A stretch of DNA of 64,000 nt from NCBI GenBank assembly GCA_016713675.1, contig JADJOS010000001.1, positions 992,001 through 1,056,000 on the forward strand, written 5' to 3'. Made by a program: the position numbers and the translations under genes. The notes beneath the pieces were generated by a model. That model ran no database searches. It worked only from the letters and a program-made list of their open reading frames with translations, and was not told the origin of the DNA. Shown in pieces: positions 16,468 to 24,746 of this stretch. Each line of letters opens with the position of its first letter. Position 1 is the first letter of the stretch. The DNA is from Acidobacteriota bacterium (GTDB taxonomy: Bacteria > Acidobacteriota > Blastocatellia > Pyrinomonadales > Pyrinomonadaceae).

Positions 16468-17348
16468 GCGACGAAGACAAACGCGAGATACTGCTCGAAA
16501 AGGTACGCGAGTTTGAGAAACGTACGGGCCGCACCGTCGATTCGTATCCTGACGATCCAGACAATACCGCGTCAGCATTGAACGAGCGCCGTTACCTCAG
16601 CGAGCCGATGTCCGTCGAAGACGCAAAACGACAAATGTCGTTGCGTTCGCGGCGGAGCTTTTTGGCTGGGGGAATTTCATCGCTGGCGGGCATTTTCGGC
16701 TGGCTTTCGATAAGTGACGAAACCAAAAAGAACCTTTACAATCGCGCTTTTTCCTTCAACGAACGCATCAGCCAGATCTTATACAGCCCCAAACGGCTTG
16801 CTCCCGAATTTCCGCCCGACCGTGTTACCGTACCTGCCCGGCAAAACGGTTTCGAAGGTATGGCCGACGCGGTCGATCTCGCGGGTTGGAAATTGAATGT
16901 CGGCGGCCTCGCCGGTCGAACTGATGACCTGACACTAACGCTCGATGACATCAAAGACATGCCGCGGACCGAAATGGTCACCGAATTCAAATGCATTGAA
17001 GGCTGGAGCACCATCGTGTGTTGGGCCGGCGTACGGTTTTCGGATTTTGCGGAAAAGTACTACCCAGGCGGCGTAGCGGCGTTGCCGTCCTATGTCGCTT
17101 TGACGACGCCCGACGATCTCTACTACGTCGGTTGGGACACGCCCAGCATTCTTCATCCGCAGACCCTGCTGGCGTACGAAATGAACGGTGCCCCGTTAAG
17201 TCCTGAACATGGAGCTCCTCTGCGTATTGCCAGTACAACAAAATACGGCATCAAGCAGATCAAACGGATCGGCCGTATCGAATTTACCAGCGAACGTCCA
17301 AGGGATTTTTGGGCGGAATACGATTATGATTGGTATTCAGGGCACTGA
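16464..17348 (+). CDS. Tat-exported molybdopterin-dependent oxidoreductase (sulfite oxidase/MsrP superfamily)
   Basis: 294 aa. A long charged N-terminus precedes a twin-arginine motif SRRSFLAGG (R63-R64) and a hydrophobic stretch. The catalytic domain has the molybdenum-ligand Cys177 in TEFKCIEGWS, followed by W.GVRFSDF and GWDTPSILHPQTLLAYEMNG, all typical of the SUOX/YedY fold; there is no dimerisation-domain extension. The substrate is unknown: sulfite, methionine sulfoxide or another S/N-oxide. Its 3' end overlaps the opposite-strand DUF2256 gene by 25 bp. Confidence 0.87.
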   Translation: MSDEDKREILLEKVREFEKRTGRTVDSYPDDPDNTASALNERRYLSEPMSVEDAKRQMSLRSRRSFLAGGISSLAGIFGWLSISDETKKNLYNRAFSFNERISQILYSPKRLAPEFPPDRVTVPARQNGFEGMADAVDLAGWKLNVGGLAGRTDDLTLTLDDIKDMPRTEMVTEFKCIEGWSTIVCWAGVRFSDFAEKYYPGGVAALPSYVALTTPDDLYYVGWDTPSILHPQTLLAYEMNGAPLSPEHGAPLRIASTTKYGIKQIKRIGRIEFTSERPRDFWAEYDYDWYSGH

Positions 17349-17491
17349 TCAGGCTTGGTCTTGCGGCATCTTTCGGAGCAATACTTAACCTCGTCCCAGA
17401 CCTTCTCCCAGCGTTTTCGCCAGGAAAATGGCCGATTGCAGCGGATGCAGACTTTCTCAGGAAGCGTAGATTTTGTAAAACGAATTTTCAT
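17324..17491 (-). CDS. DUF2256 small zinc-finger-like protein
   Basis: 55 aa. The minus-strand frame from ATG 17491 to TAA 17324 reads C15-x2-C18 (VCIRCNRPFSWRKRW), then C38 and C42 (KYCSERCRK), with the Trp/Lys-rich core EKVWDEVKYC. This is the DUF2256 pattern: about 50 residues and four Cys, probably zinc-binding. Family members often accompany photolyase/cryptochrome genes; here a class II photolyase is 0.8 kb away. The coding region overlaps the molybdoenzyme 3' end, and its ATG is 11 bp from the divergent ATG at 17503. Confidence 0.85.
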   Translation of the reverse strand: MKIRFTKSTLPEKVCIRCNRPFSWRKRWEKVWDEVKYCSERCRKTKPDQCPEYQS

Positions 17492-17502
17492 TTCACACGA
17501 CC

Positions 17503-18171
17503 ATGATATTCGACCGGCTGCAATTCATAAACGAAGAATTTGATGCGACCGACGTAACTCCCGAACAGTATGACCATTTGCTCGCGGACGCCTGGCGGCA
17601 TTTTGGCTCGCACTTTTTTCGTTACAATTTCGGGATATATGAGGACGAGACCCGGCGTGTCATTCCTTTGAGGATCAGGCTTGCCGACTTTACGATGTCA
17701 AAAAGCCAACGCCGCGTTCTTCGCCGCAACGCTGGCCTTGAAGTGTCGATCGGCCCCGCTAACATCACGACTGAGGTCCACGAACTCTTCGAGCGGCACA
17801 AGCGCCGTTTCAAAACCGGCATCCCGAATACGATCTACGATTTCATCGCCCGCGACGCCGAGAGTTCGCCGACCGAGCTGTTACAAATTACTGTTCGCGA
17901 CGACGAAAGACTTGTTGCAATCAGCTTTTTCGACCTTGCCGAACGATCGGTCTCGGCGATCTATGGCTGTTTCGATCCCGAAGAAACAAGCCGAAGCCTC
18001 GGCATTTTCACGATGTTAAAGGTCATGGAATACGCGGGCGATCTCGATTTCGATCTCTACTATCACGGCTACGCCTACGAAGGCTCGTCATTCTACGACT
18101 ACAAAAAGCGTTTCTCCGCCATCGAGGCTTTCGATTGGAATGGAAACTGGTTGCCGCTCAAGTATGAGTAG
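17503..18171 (+). CDS. Arginyl/leucyl-tRNA--protein transferase-like protein (ATE C-terminal domain only)
   Basis: 222 aa. The SKSQRRVLRRNAGL motif (residues about 66-79) and the C-terminal YYHGYAYEGSSFYDYKKRFS...WLPL match the GNAT-like C-terminal domain of Bpt/Ate1 transferases, which move an aminoacyl group from tRNA to protein N-termini for the N-degron pathway. The N-terminal Cys-rich domain of Bpt/Ate1 is absent. It could be a divergent aminoacyl-transferase or a GNAT relative. A ClpA homologue is encoded at 22437. Confidence 0.7.
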   Translation: MIFDRLQFINEEFDATDVTPEQYDHLLADAWRHFGSHFFRYNFGIYEDETRRVIPLRIRLADFTMSKSQRRVLRRNAGLEVSIGPANITTEVHELFERHKRRFKTGIPNTIYDFIARDAESSPTELLQITVRDDERLVAISFFDLAERSVSAIYGCFDPEETSRSLGIFTMLKVMEYAGDLDFDLYYHGYAYEGSSFYDYKKRFSAIEAFDWNGNWLPLKYE

Positions 18172-18175
18172 GAGA

Positions 18176-18266
18176 TTTTGTCGCAGATTTACGCAGATGA
18201 CACGGATAAAGAAGCTAAAAAATCGGTTCTGATCTGCGATATCCGCGTTGATCTGCGGCAAAAATT
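18176..18266. repeat. Inverted-repeat element, CGCAGAT family
   Basis: Left arm 18176-18209 (GTCGCAGATTTACGCAGATG and on); right arm 18227-18266 (GATCTGCGATATCCGCGTTG, then ATCTGCGGCAAAAATT). The loop is about 17 nt. The unit is the degenerate CGCAGAT/CGCGGAT. It lies between the convergent arginyltransferase-like and photolyase genes, where a terminator would be expected. Confidence 0.82.
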
Positions 18267-18267
18267 C

Positions 18268-19644
18268 TTAAAGCGTTTTTGTCCACTCAATATATTTTTT
18301 CGAATCGAATTTCTTCCCCGTGCTGCCGCTTGCCATGTAACGGATCAGGCCGAAGACCGGCCGTTCGAACCACGCGCGGTCGTGTTTGCCAAAGCACCAG
18401 AGAATGCCGCAGTAGGAATTGGGGTTGCGGCCGTCGAGGCAGTATTTGTTGTTGAGATGGACGAGCGTTTCGAAGGCCACTTCATACGAAGGCGACCACG
18501 CAATGACGTTTTTGCCCCACAGCATCCGTACGTAATTATGCATCTCGCCGGTCGCGACCATCTCACGCTGGGCGGCGTTCCACAGTTCGTCGTGCGTCTT
18601 GCCGTTTTCTAATTGTTCCAGTGAATAGAGATGCGTTCGTTCGTCGTCTGCGTGTTCTCGCATGGTCTTCTGCACCCAGGCCGGCAGTGCATCGAGCGAA
18701 TCATATTTGTCGTTAAACCGCGTCATGTTAAACGACAGCTCACGTCGGACGATCAGCTCTTCCAAATACGCATCGATCGATTCTTGCGGTGCGTCCGCAT
18801 CACGAACCGCGAGTGCGATCTCAAGCGGCGACAAATAGCCAAAATGCAGATACGATGACAGCCGTGAAGAACCGTCGCGGTCGGGTTTGCTCCGGGCCTT
18901 GTCGTAATCGGGTAATATCTCTTCGACAAATTTCTTCAAACGTTTCCGCCCCTCTATCGTCCCGCCGTGATAAACCTCGCTTGGAGAGACGCTGTGGTCG
19001 ATGCCGCATGCCGCGACGAGCGACATGATGTTGTCGGTAGTCACGACCGTCTCAGGACAATCGACCTCAAGGCCAAAGCTCGGAGTATCGATCGTTTCGT
19101 AAGGCATCGGTTTTAGGTATCGGTCGAGCAATTTGTTGATCTTCGGCCTGATCGTATATGCGGCGTATTCTTCTTTGTCGAATTTCGACATCGGGATGAT
19201 GCCGTTCGAATCGACGGCGAAGACCGGGATCTCAGCACGTTCGGCGATGCGGCGGTTGTGTTCGGGAATGACAAAGCACGGGAAATCGTCGGTGACGATC
19301 AACGCGGCATCCTTAGCGAGAGCGGCGACCGTGTTCTTTGGCGAATCGGCTTCTTTCTGCAAATAAAAGACATAACGGATCCCAAGCCGTTCAAACTCAA
19401 GCCGTTTTTCCTCAACGCCCTCTAAAATGAACATATGCAGACGATCTGACGCCCACGGGTAGTAATATTTCAGGCCCTCATACACGACCAGCGGCAATTT
19501 CAGCTCATTCGCCCGCCGGATCGCGTAGATCAGAGCATGGTTATTGTCCACACGCTTATACATCTGCATCCAATACAAAACGTACCGAGCATCGGTGTTC
19601 ACAGGCCTGTCGTTTAGCTGAATAACTCTTTCGTTGATCCTCAT
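18268..19644 (-). CDS. phr: Class II CPD photolyase
   Basis: 458 aa. Repairs cyclobutane pyrimidine dimers with FADH- and blue light. The C-terminal signature of class II enzymes is clear: MVATGEMHNYVRMLWGKNVI, NNKYCLDGRNPNSYCGILWC and FERPVFGLIRYM. The N-terminus has the alpha/beta antenna domain (VLYWMQMYKRVDNN). The ATG at 19644 is preferred over 19674 because the upstream codons lie before family-like sequence. Flanked by repeats at 18176 and 19668. Confidence 0.93.
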   Translation of the reverse strand: MRINERVIQLNDRPVNTDARYVLYWMQMYKRVDNNHALIYAIRRANELKLPLVVYEGLKYYYPWASDRLHMFILEGVEEKRLEFERLGIRYVFYLQKEADSPKNTVAALAKDAALIVTDDFPCFVIPEHNRRIAERAEIPVFAVDSNGIIPMSKFDKEEYAAYTIRPKINKLLDRYLKPMPYETIDTPSFGLEVDCPETVVTTDNIMSLVAACGIDHSVSPSEVYHGGTIEGRKRLKKFVEEILPDYDKARSKPDRDGSSRLSSYLHFGYLSPLEIALAVRDADAPQESIDAYLEELIVRRELSFNMTRFNDKYDSLDALPAWVQKTMREHADDERTHLYSLEQLENGKTHDELWNAAQREMVATGEMHNYVRMLWGKNVIAWSPSYEVAFETLVHLNNKYCLDGRNPNSYCGILWCFGKHDRAWFERPVFGLIRYMASGSTGKKFDSKKYIEWTKTL

Positions 19645-19667
19645 AGATACCGTATTATAGGAATTAT

Positions 19668-19791
19668 TGACCACATAGATACATAGGCCACATAGATATG
19701 CTGCACAAACCGTTTATTGACACTTATTTAACATTCGTCCGATGTGCGTTTTTGGTTTTCCTATGTTCCCTATGTTTCTATGTGGTTAAAA
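19668..19791. repeat. Inverted-repeat element, CATAG family, partly coding
   Basis: Left arm 19668-19699 (GACCACATAGATACATAGGC and on); right arm 19757-19791 (TTTCCTATGTTCCCTATGTT, then TCTATGTGGTTAAAAT). The loop is about 57 nt. The left arm ends at the ATG of the next gene (19698), and the right arm encodes part of that gene's signal peptide. Confidence 0.82.
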
Positions 19792-20867
19792 TCCCCGCCC
19801 AGGATTTCAAAACCCTCAAACCCGGCGTCGAGTACGCCGAGGTGACCAAAGAGATCAGCGGTAAGTCGGTTAATATGAACCTCCTCCGCCTCGACCTCAC
19901 CAAGGTTTGCCTCGACGTCCACCACGCCATGGATGCCGCAATCGGCACCGAAAAAACCTCATCCATCGCCACACGCCACGGCGCGTTTGCGGCGATAAAT
20001 GCGGGGTTTTTTAGGTTGGATACGAGTATTTGGGCGGGTGACGCGGCGGGGCTATTAATGAGTCGGAGCAAATTGCTCAGTGAGCCTACAGCTGGTCGAA
20101 CTGCTCTGGTACTTTACAATGGGCCGGAAACGACTGAGGCAGCATTCTATCGATTTGAGTATCGCGGATTTCTGATATTCGGCAAAAACGAGAGAATTTC
20201 GATTCTAGGTGCCAATCGCGAACGGAATGCAGAAGACCTGGTGCTTTTCACGCCTGAATTTCATCGAACCACTCTTACAAGCGGCGTGGGTTTGGAGGTC
20301 AAATTCGTTAAGGACAAAGTTGTTGAAATTGGGAATCTAGTGGGCAACTCGAACATACCAGAAAATGGCTTTGTGCTGTCGGCATCAGGAAAATATCGAG
20401 CCGAGCTGTTGAAATTGAAAAGAAACCAGCGAGTGGTCCTCGCTTCAGGTCCGACTCCCGTTGAAGGCGAGCCGGTACCGTTGCCAATCAGCTTTGTTCA
20501 AGATGCCGTCGCCGGCGTTCCGCGGCTAATCAAAAATGGCCGTGTAGACATCACATGGGAGCAGGAAAAGACTTCCAAATCGTTTGTCGAGACGCGGCAT
20601 CCGCGCACGGCGGTGGCGAAGCTCAAGGATGGCAAGTTTTTGATGATTACGGTTGATGGCCGGAGCGAGGCGAGCGGCGGGATCGGTTTGCCGGACCTCG
20701 CGGAATATCTACTTAGTCTCGGCGCGACCGACGCGATGAATCTTGACGGCGGCGGCTCGACGACGATGTTTGTGGATGGAAAGGTCGTAAATAAACCGTC
20801 TGACAAAGAAGGTGAACGAAAGGTGAGTGACGCGATCCTTGTGACGCTCAGGACCAAAAAGAAATAA
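19698..20867 (+). CDS. Exported phosphodiester glycosidase (NAGPA-domain) family protein
   Basis: 389 aa. After a signal peptide, the PF09992 domain: GAFAAINAGFFRLDT, the central strand region, then MNLDGGGSTTMFVDGKVVNKPSD at the C-terminus. In NAGPA this fold removes a GlcNAc cap from a phosphodiester; bacterial substrates are mostly unknown. Residues 20-31 (VFLCSLCFYVVK), the hydrophobic core of the signal peptide, are encoded by the right arm of the repeat element at 19668-19791. Confidence 0.83.
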   Translation: MLHKPFIDTYLTFVRCAFLVFLCSLCFYVVKIPAQDFKTLKPGVEYAEVTKEISGKSVNMNLLRLDLTKVCLDVHHAMDAAIGTEKTSSIATRHGAFAAINAGFFRLDTSIWAGDAAGLLMSRSKLLSEPTAGRTALVLYNGPETTEAAFYRFEYRGFLIFGKNERISILGANRERNAEDLVLFTPEFHRTTLTSGVGLEVKFVKDKVVEIGNLVGNSNIPENGFVLSASGKYRAELLKLKRNQRVVLASGPTPVEGEPVPLPISFVQDAVAGVPRLIKNGRVDITWEQEKTSKSFVETRHPRTAVAKLKDGKFLMITVDGRSEASGGIGLPDLAEYLLSLGATDAMNLDGGGSTTMFVDGKVVNKPSDKEGERKVSDAILVTLRTKKK

Positions 20868-20901
20868 GAGCGAGCCTCGACTACGCGTCTACATACTATT
20901 T

Positions 20902-21561
20902 TTACTTGGCAATTTCCGGCTTGGTCTGCGGCTCTATCCTAAAGATAAATCGCTTCAATTCGCGTTTATAAAATCGGTAATACGCAGAATATTTATAGTC
21001 AACATCTCCGATCTTCACCGATTGGCCGCCGTAGTTGAATATCGTTTCTTTATCATTTACGGATTGGCCATCGGGTTCGCCCTTACGTTTGATCACATCT
21101 TTCGGTCCGATCATGTTGCTGCGGCCGACGTTCGGAACACCGACGATCAATGCCAACGCAAGGCCTTTGCCGGTTTGCCGGAATCCGATGAATATTCCCG
21201 ATTCGGTTACGAAATGGCCAATGTCCTTTAGAAAGAAGTGCCGCTCCTGATAAGATTCGCCGACACCAAAAACCTCGATCTCAGTAACGAAATACGGATC
21301 TTCGACCGAGGCTGCGGTCACCTTCATCACGGTAGTTCCGCGGCCGTTGTAAAAATAGTACTTCGGCAGCCCGCCTTCGTCGGTTCGCGGCTGATAAATG
21401 CCGAGAAACTTCTTACCTGAATCGCGGTCACCGAGCGTCAATCCGGCGACGCTGAGTTCCGGCATCTTCGTTCTCGTTTCCTGCGCCGATCCCGTGGAGA
21501 TATACCAGGTAACGAGCAATAAAGCGGCGGCGAAAACCTTTCGAAATGGAATGTCTCTCAT
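20902..21561 (-). CDS. Exported protein of unknown function
   Basis: 219 aa. The ATG at 21561 follows AAGGAGATC; signal peptide FAAALLLVTWYISTGSAQ. The mature part has LTLGDRDSGKKFLGIYQP and a segment about residues 145-175 (IGPKDVIKRKGEPDGQSVND) that recalls BamE/SmpA-type small repeats. No family named with confidence. Convergent with the NAGPA gene. Confidence 0.55.
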   Translation of the reverse strand: MRDIPFRKVFAAALLLVTWYISTGSAQETRTKMPELSVAGLTLGDRDSGKKFLGIYQPRTDEGGLPKYYFYNGRGTTVMKVTAASVEDPYFVTEIEVFGVGESYQERHFFLKDIGHFVTESGIFIGFRQTGKGLALALIVGVPNVGRSNMIGPKDVIKRKGEPDGQSVNDKETIFNYGGQSVKIGDVDYKYSAYYRFYKRELKRFIFRIEPQTKPEIAK

Positions 21562-21791
21562 TATAAGATCTCCTTTTTGCCAATCTGGCCTCAATACTGT
21601 GCGCCGCTAGAGTATTATAAACAAAGTTTAACACACACGACGTCGCCATTTCAATCACAAAGCGGATGATCCGATTGAACGACCTGCGACCGGTCAACCG
21701 TTTTGAGGTCGGGTGAACCGTACATTCGATTCGGAAAACATGGCGAATTGAGTTACTATTGCTGAAAAAATATCTTAGGAGGATGAATATT

Positions 21792-22370
21792 ATGAAGCGA
21801 TTTATGATGTCGGCAGTGCTGGCTATGTTTAGCCTTGCCTGCGGAGGCGGTGCCGGAGGCGGAGCCAAAGTGGATATCAAGGTCGGAGGCAAAGATACAA
21901 GTCTCGTGGTCAAAACCGACGGAACCTACCGATCGGTAAAGACCTTCACTGATATTAACGGGAAGATCACCACGGCTACTTCGTTTGACGTCTATTTGGC
22001 TAATTACGAAATGGATCCCACTAGCCCGATAACGATGCGAAAGCCGTTGACTGCGGCAGATCAGGTACGAGTGGCCCTTCATTTGGTTGGTGAAGAAGGT
22101 ACTGATCGCCAGACAGACTTAAAACCGGGGATCTATAAGGCGGACGCCGGCAGCAAATTCATGAAAGTCGATTCGTTGATCGTTTCGACATTTGCTGACG
22201 GTAAAGAGGTGAACACAAGTTTTGACGCACAATCTAGCCAATCCAAGATCACCGGCCAGGTCGAAGTAAAGTCGGTCACGGCCGACTCGATCAGCGGCAC
22301 TATTGACGTAACGGACGGCGATAAGAACGTGAAAGGCAGCTTTACCGCAAAGATCGCTGCAAAGAAATAG
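21792..22370 (+). CDS. Putative lipoprotein, unknown
   Basis: 192 aa. The ATG at 21792 lies 9 nt after AGGAGG. Lipobox FSLACGG, with a Gly-rich linker after the Cys. The mature part is Lys/Asp-rich beta sheet (TDINGKITTATSFDVYLANY, ..GSFTAKIAAKK). It ends just before a strong terminator. No family recognised. Confidence 0.6.
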   Translation: MKRFMMSAVLAMFSLACGGGAGGGAKVDIKVGGKDTSLVVKTDGTYRSVKTFTDINGKITTATSFDVYLANYEMDPTSPITMRKPLTAADQVRVALHLVGEEGTDRQTDLKPGIYKADAGSKFMKVDSLIVSTFADGKEVNTSFDAQSSQSKITGQVEVKSVTADSISGTIDVTDGDKNVKGSFTAKIAAKK

Positions 22371-22387
22371 CTCGATCGAGCATAACA

Positions 22388-22419
22388 AGAGCCCGTCGGA
22401 CAGCCGGCGGGCTCTTTTT
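22388..22419 (+). terminator. Rho-independent terminator
   Basis: AGAGCCCGTCGG (22388-22399), loop ACAG, CCGGCGGGCTCT (22404-22415), then TTTTT. It follows the lipoprotein gene by 18 bp and faces the convergent clpA. Confidence 0.88.
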
Positions 22420-22436
22420 CACTATTTTCTCAAACG

Positions 22437-24692
22437 CTAAATGGCTAAGACCAGGTCGCCTTCTTTCTCATCGACCAAGGCACTGCCGCCATCGGTAAGC
22501 TTGCCAAAGAGTATTTCGTTTGCGAGCGGCTGTTTGATCATTTCGTGAATGAGTCGTGACATCGGCCGGGCACCGTAGCGGGCATCAAAGCCGTTTTTGG
22601 CTAGCCATTCGCGTGCCTGTTCGGTGAGCTTGACCAGCACTCGTTTTTCGGCAAGCTGGCCGTTAAGTTCGTTGATAAATTTATCGACGATCAGCTTAAT
22701 GACCTCCAGATCAAGCGGTTTGAAGGGTACCCATGCGTCGAGACGATTCCGAAACTCCGGAGTGAACGTTCGCTCGATCACGCCTTTGGCGTTGCCTTTG
22801 GTATCGGCGGAATTGCGGAATCCCATGCCGCCGGATGACAGTTCGCGGGCACCGGCGTTCGTTGTCATTATCAGTATGACATTTCGAAAGTCGGCCTTTT
22901 TGCCGTTGTTGTCGGTCAACGTCGCAGAATCCATCACCTGGAGCAGCAGATTGAAAAGGTTCGGATGAGCCTTTTCGATCTCGTCGAGAACCAACACGGC
23001 ATGCGGCGTCCGCATGATCGCCTCGGTCAGCAATCCGCCTTGATCGAACCCGACATATCCCGGAGGAGCACCTATCAGACGCGAGACCGTATGAGGCTCG
23101 GCATATTCGCTCATATCGAAACGCAGGAACTCGACACCGAGAATTTCGGCAAGCTGTTTTGAAACCTCGGTCTTTCCGACGCCCGTCGGCCCTGAGAACA
23201 GGAACGATCCGACAGGTTTGGTTTGTGCACCAAGCCCGGCGCGCGAGATCTGGATCGCGTCGACGATCGCATCGATCGCTTCGTCCTGGCCAAAGATCGC
23301 CTTCTTAATATCGTCCCGAAGCGTCTTGAGCCTCTGTTTCTCGTCTGCGACAACGGTTTTCGGCGGAATCTTTGCCATACGGGCGATGGTATTTTCGACC
23401 ATCTGCACACTGACCTTCTTGGGCCTGCGGCTGGCAGGCAGCAATTTTACGGATGCCCCGACCTCGTCGATGACGTCGATCGCCTTGTCAGGCAAGAAAC
23501 GGTCGTTGATGTATTTACCGGCAAGTTCGGATGCCGTGTGGAGCGACTCGTTACTGTACTTCACGCCGTGATATTGTTCGTAAAAACGCTTTAGGCCCTT
23601 TAGGATCTCGTAGGTTTCCTCAACTGTTGGCTCATTGATCTCTATCTTTTGAAAGCGGCGTGCGAGTGCCCGGTCGCGGTCAAAAGCGGCTTTATATTCG
23701 GCATGGGTCGTCGAACCGATACATCGCAACGCGCCGTCGGCAAGAGCTGGTTTCAATATATTCGAGGCGTCCATCGAACCGCCGGAAACGGCTCCGGCAC
23801 CGACGATCGTATGGATCTCGTCGATGAAAAGAATGGCGTTTTCGTGCTCTTTCAGTTCGTTGATGATCGCTTTGAACCGCTGCTCAAAATCGCCGCGATA
23901 CCGCGTTCCGGCAAGCACCGCACCCATGTCGAGAGCAAAGATCTTGGCACCTTGCAGCACCTCGGGCACTTCGCCGTTGCTGATCTTGAGCGCGAGGCCC
24001 TCGGCCAACGCGGTCTTACCAACGCCGGGCTCGCCAACATACAACGGATTGTTTTTCTTTCGTCGGCATAGCACCTGAATGGTCCGCTCGATCTCGGCCG
24101 AGCGTCCGACGATCGGGTCGATCTGACCGGCCGCGGCCTTGGCGACGAGTTCGACCGTAAAGCTCTCAAGCGGTTTTTTGCGTGATTGCCCGCCGCCCAT
24201 TGGCCCACCGTCAAATTCGTCGTCGTCTTCAATTCCGTCCGGTAGATGCTCGCCGAAATCGACCTTTGAGATTCCGTGCGAAATGTAATTCAAAATGTCG
24301 AGCCGCGAAACGCCCTGCTGCAATAGCAAATATACGGCATAGGATTGCTCAGCCTGATACATTGACGCCAAAATGTTTCCGCCGTCAACGGCCGGTTGGC
24401 CGCTGCCCTCAGCCTGCAGTACCGCATACGAGATCGTCGATTGAAACGTAGAGGTCAGCTCAGGCATCGATTTGACACCCTCCGGCATTTTCTCGAGCGT
24501 CTTTTCAAAATATTCCTGCAATGCACGTCCGATCTCATCGATCTCAGCCCCGCAATTGAACAAGATCTCACGTGCCGCTGCGTCCTCGAGGAGAGCAAAC
24601 AGCAAATGCTCAAGCGTGACAAACTCGTGCCGATGACGTACCGCCTCATCAACCGCAAAGCTTAAAGTTTCTTCTAATTCTCTCGTCAACAT
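22437..24692 (-). CDS. clpA: ATP-dependent Clp protease ATP-binding subunit ClpA
   Basis: 751 aa, usual ClpA length. N-domain 1-145 (two Clp_N repeats), acidic linker about 150-170, first AAA+ module with Walker A GEPGVGKTA (K226) and LFIDEIHT, second AAA+ module with GPTGVGKTE near residue 500. The GMGF loop followed by a short linker to FTPEFRNRL matches the ClpP-docking IGF/L loop of ClpA. It unfolds substrates for ClpP. No clpS adaptor is adjacent, unlike many genomes. Confidence 0.94.
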   Translation of the reverse strand: MLTRELEETLSFAVDEAVRHRHEFVTLEHLLFALLEDAAAREILFNCGAEIDEIGRALQEYFEKTLEKMPEGVKSMPELTSTFQSTISYAVLQAEGSGQPAVDGGNILASMYQAEQSYAVYLLLQQGVSRLDILNYISHGISKVDFGEHLPDGIEDDDEFDGGPMGGGQSRKKPLESFTVELVAKAAAGQIDPIVGRSAEIERTIQVLCRRKKNNPLYVGEPGVGKTALAEGLALKISNGEVPEVLQGAKIFALDMGAVLAGTRYRGDFEQRFKAIINELKEHENAILFIDEIHTIVGAGAVSGGSMDASNILKPALADGALRCIGSTTHAEYKAAFDRDRALARRFQKIEINEPTVEETYEILKGLKRFYEQYHGVKYSNESLHTASELAGKYINDRFLPDKAIDVIDEVGASVKLLPASRRPKKVSVQMVENTIARMAKIPPKTVVADEKQRLKTLRDDIKKAIFGQDEAIDAIVDAIQISRAGLGAQTKPVGSFLFSGPTGVGKTEVSKQLAEILGVEFLRFDMSEYAEPHTVSRLIGAPPGYVGFDQGGLLTEAIMRTPHAVLVLDEIEKAHPNLFNLLLQVMDSATLTDNNGKKADFRNVILIMTTNAGARELSSGGMGFRNSADTKGNAKGVIERTFTPEFRNRLDAWVPFKPLDLEVIKLIVDKFINELNGQLAEKRVLVKLTEQAREWLAKNGFDARYGARPMSRLIHEMIKQPLANEILFGKLTDGGSALVDEKEGDLVLAI

Positions 24693-24746
24693 CTTTTAAA
24701 TATCTTAACAGTTTTCGCCGGAATGAAAATAAATTGTTGTCACAAC

